Source: Euonymus europaeus
Taxonomy: Eukaryota; Streptophyta; Magnoliopsida; Celastrales; Celastraceae
Assembly: GCA_963580455.1 (NCBI GenBank)
Contig: OY756972.1
Coordinates: 10,803,001-10,867,000, forward strand
Length of the DNA: 64,000 bases
Direction of reading: 5' to 3'
Position numbers and translations under genes: made by a program. Below, piece by piece: positions 62,601-64,000 of the stretch; positions within the stretch are counted from its first letter, which is position 1, and each line of letters begins with the position of its first letter. The notes beneath the pieces were generated by a model. That model was given only the letters and a program-made list of their open reading frames with translations, searched no databases and was not told the DNA's origin.

Positions 62601-64000
62601 AAATATGACATAGAAGAACAATAAAAAGTCTATCTCGAGCAATTTTGGTAGTCCGAAGTTGCTCAACACTCTCTCTATGGAGGAGCTTTTAACGGTTTCG
62701 TCCATTTGTCATAGAAAGTTGGTGTTTTGGCATCGAAATAATCCATGAAGCTTATACTCGAAAAATTTGACATATAAGAACTAAAAAAATTGTACACCGA
62801 GTAACTTTGATGGTCCGAAGTTGCTCAACTCTCTCTATGGAGGAGTTTTGAACGGTTTTATCCATTTCTCATAGAAAGTTGGTGTTTTGGCATCGAAATA
62901 ATCTTGGAAGCTTGTATTAATAAAATTTTACATAGAAGAACAATAAAAAGTGTACATAGAGCAACTTTGAAGGTCCGAAGTTGCTCAACTCTTTCTATGG
63001 AGGAGTTTTTAACGGTTTTGTCTATTTGTCATAGAAAGTTGGTGCTTTGGCATCGAAATAATCTATGAAGCTTATACTCACAAAATTTGACATATAAGAA
63101 AAGCAAAAAGTGTACACCGAGCAACTTTGATGGTCCGAAATTGCTCAACTCTCTCAATGCAGGAGATTTTAACGGTTTCGTCCATTTGTCATATAAAGTT
63201 GGTGTTTTTTCATCGAAATAATCTATGAAGCTTATACTCGTAAAATTTGACATATAAGAACAATAAAAATTGTACACAGAGCAACTTTGATGGTCCGAAC
63301 TTGCTCAACTCTCTCAATGCAGCAGATTTTAACGGTTTCGTCCATTTGTCATATAAAATTGGTGTTTTGGCATCGAAATAATCTATGAACCTTTTACTCA
63401 TAAAAATTGACATATAAGAAAAATAAAAAGTGTACACCGAGCAATTTTGATGGTCCGAAGTTGCTCAACTCTCTCAATGCAGGAGATTTTAACGGTTTCG
63501 TCCATTTGTCATAGAAAGTTGGTGTTTTGGCATCGAAATATTCTATGAAGCTTATACTCATAAAATTTGACATAGAAGAACAATAAAAATTGTACACCGA
63601 GCAACTTTGATGGTCCGAAGTTGATCAACTCTCTCTATGGAGGAGCTTTTAACGGTTTTCTCCATTTGTCATAGAAAGTTGGTGTTTTGGCATCGAAATA
63701 ATCTCTGAAGCTTATACTCTTAAAATTTGACATATAGCAACAATAAAAATTGTACACCGAGCAACTTTCATGGTCCAAAGTTGCTCAACCTTCTCTACGG
63801 AAGAGCTTTTAACGGTTTTGTCCATATGTCATAGAAAGTTGGTGTTTTGGCATCGAAATAATCTATGAAGCTTATACTCGTAAAATTTGACATATAAGAA
63901 CATTAAAAATTGTACACTGAGCAACTTTCATGGTCCGAAGTTGCTAAACTCTATCTATGGAGGACCTTTTAACGGTTTTGTCCATTTGTCATAGAAAGTC

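Larger units (their letters stand above)
41039..64000 (+). repeat. 160-bp HindIII satellite array, block B
   Basis: The array resumes directly after the LTR with ACTTTGATGGTCCG and continues in the same orientation to the window end, about 143 monomers. The dyad and HindIII site are conserved as in block A. Some variants are characteristic of this side: TCATAGAAATAATCTGGGAAAC, CTATCACGAGCAAC, GACATATAAAACAAT (2-bp shorter) and CAACACTCTCTCTATGG (2-bp longer). No SINE-like insert is present. Confidence 0.97.
51499..64000 (+). repeat. Long mosaic higher-order repeat, about 4 copies with variable length
   Basis: A characteristic monomer pair (CATTGAAATAATCTAGGAAAC, then CTCTCTTTGGAGGAGC and GACATATAGCAACAAT) occurs at about 51499, 57420, 59503 and 61425. 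It is followed each time by TTTTTCATAGAAAGGTTGTG or a close variant, and in three copies by the CTTGGAAGCTTGTATTAATAAAA monomer. Offsets are 5921, 2083 and 1922 bp. The copies have gained or lost whole monomers: two monomers near 51820-52140, one near 61741-61900. The third copy has lost several in the middle. The array continues past the window. Confidence 0.75.

Noticed and set aside
2614..63597. Dozens of related minus-strand open frames of 60-95 residues (translations containing MSNFMSISFIDYFDAKTP), which look like a protein family
   Set aside because: They follow the 160-bp satellite exactly. Because 160 is not a multiple of three, each frame runs about 1.5 monomers until a fixed stop. 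There is no promoter, no codon-usage signal and no conserved function; variants arise from satellite drift.
2448..64000. CRISPR array
   Set aside because: The repeat is 160 bp with no short repeat and unique spacer pattern, no cas genes are present, and the context is a plant retroelement.
2448..64000. CENP-B box or telomere-type repeat in the monomer
   Set aside because: I found no sequence resembling the CENP-B box consensus and no TTTAGGG runs.
2448..64000. Compensatory changes in the dyad arms that would prove selection for the hairpin
   Set aside because: Arm variants that I noticed (GAGCGACTT, GATCAACTT, AAGTTGATC, AAGTTGGTC) were not matched by changes in the opposite arm of the same monomer, so structure-driven selection is not shown.

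Overview
The window looks like heterochromatic plant nuclear DNA, probably angiosperm. It is almost entirely one AT-rich tandem satellite with a monomer of about 160 bp. A truncated Ty3/gypsy chromovirus-type retrotransposon interrupts the satellite. I see no intact host protein-coding gene, rRNA gene or functional tRNA gene. The plant assignment rests on the retroelement: a Tekay/Del-like integrase tail, a chromodomain-like C-terminus and an LTR of about 2.15 kb. I cannot name the species.

Layout. 1-290: T-rich low-complexity DNA. 291-2447: non-satellite intergenic DNA without a supportable gene; a stretch near 590-770 resembles the end of a plant LTR or its leader. 2448-38116: satellite block A, about 217 monomers, all in one orientation. 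38117-41038: 3' end of the retrotransposon (integrase C-terminus, polypurine tract, one complete LTR). 41039-64000: satellite block B, about 143 monomers, same orientation, still running at the right edge.

Satellite structure. Each monomer normally carries a HindIII site (AAGCTT) and a short inverted repeat, GAGCAACTT - 10 nt - AAGTTGCTC, which can form a 9-bp hairpin. Monomers are arranged in local multimers of 4, 6, 7, 11 or 14 units (periods 640, 958-960, 1121, 1759 and 2238 bp), plus longer duplicated segments. This indicates repeated unequal exchange or conversion. Five monomers between 9.6 and 19.3 kb carry the same GC-richer 199-bp insert at the same phase. The insert has pol III A-box and B-box-like motifs and a 44-bp near-perfect palindrome. 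It is best explained as a tRNA-derived SINE-like sequence captured once and then amplified with the satellite.

Many short open frames occur in the array, mostly on the minus strand with related 60-111-residue translations. They are by-products of the 160-bp repeat and are not annotated as genes. The most interesting items are the SINE-like capture and its palindrome, the conserved dyad in every monomer, the mosaic higher-order structure, the microhomology deletions, and the six-fold CGTCCGGACG palindrome cluster inside the LTR.
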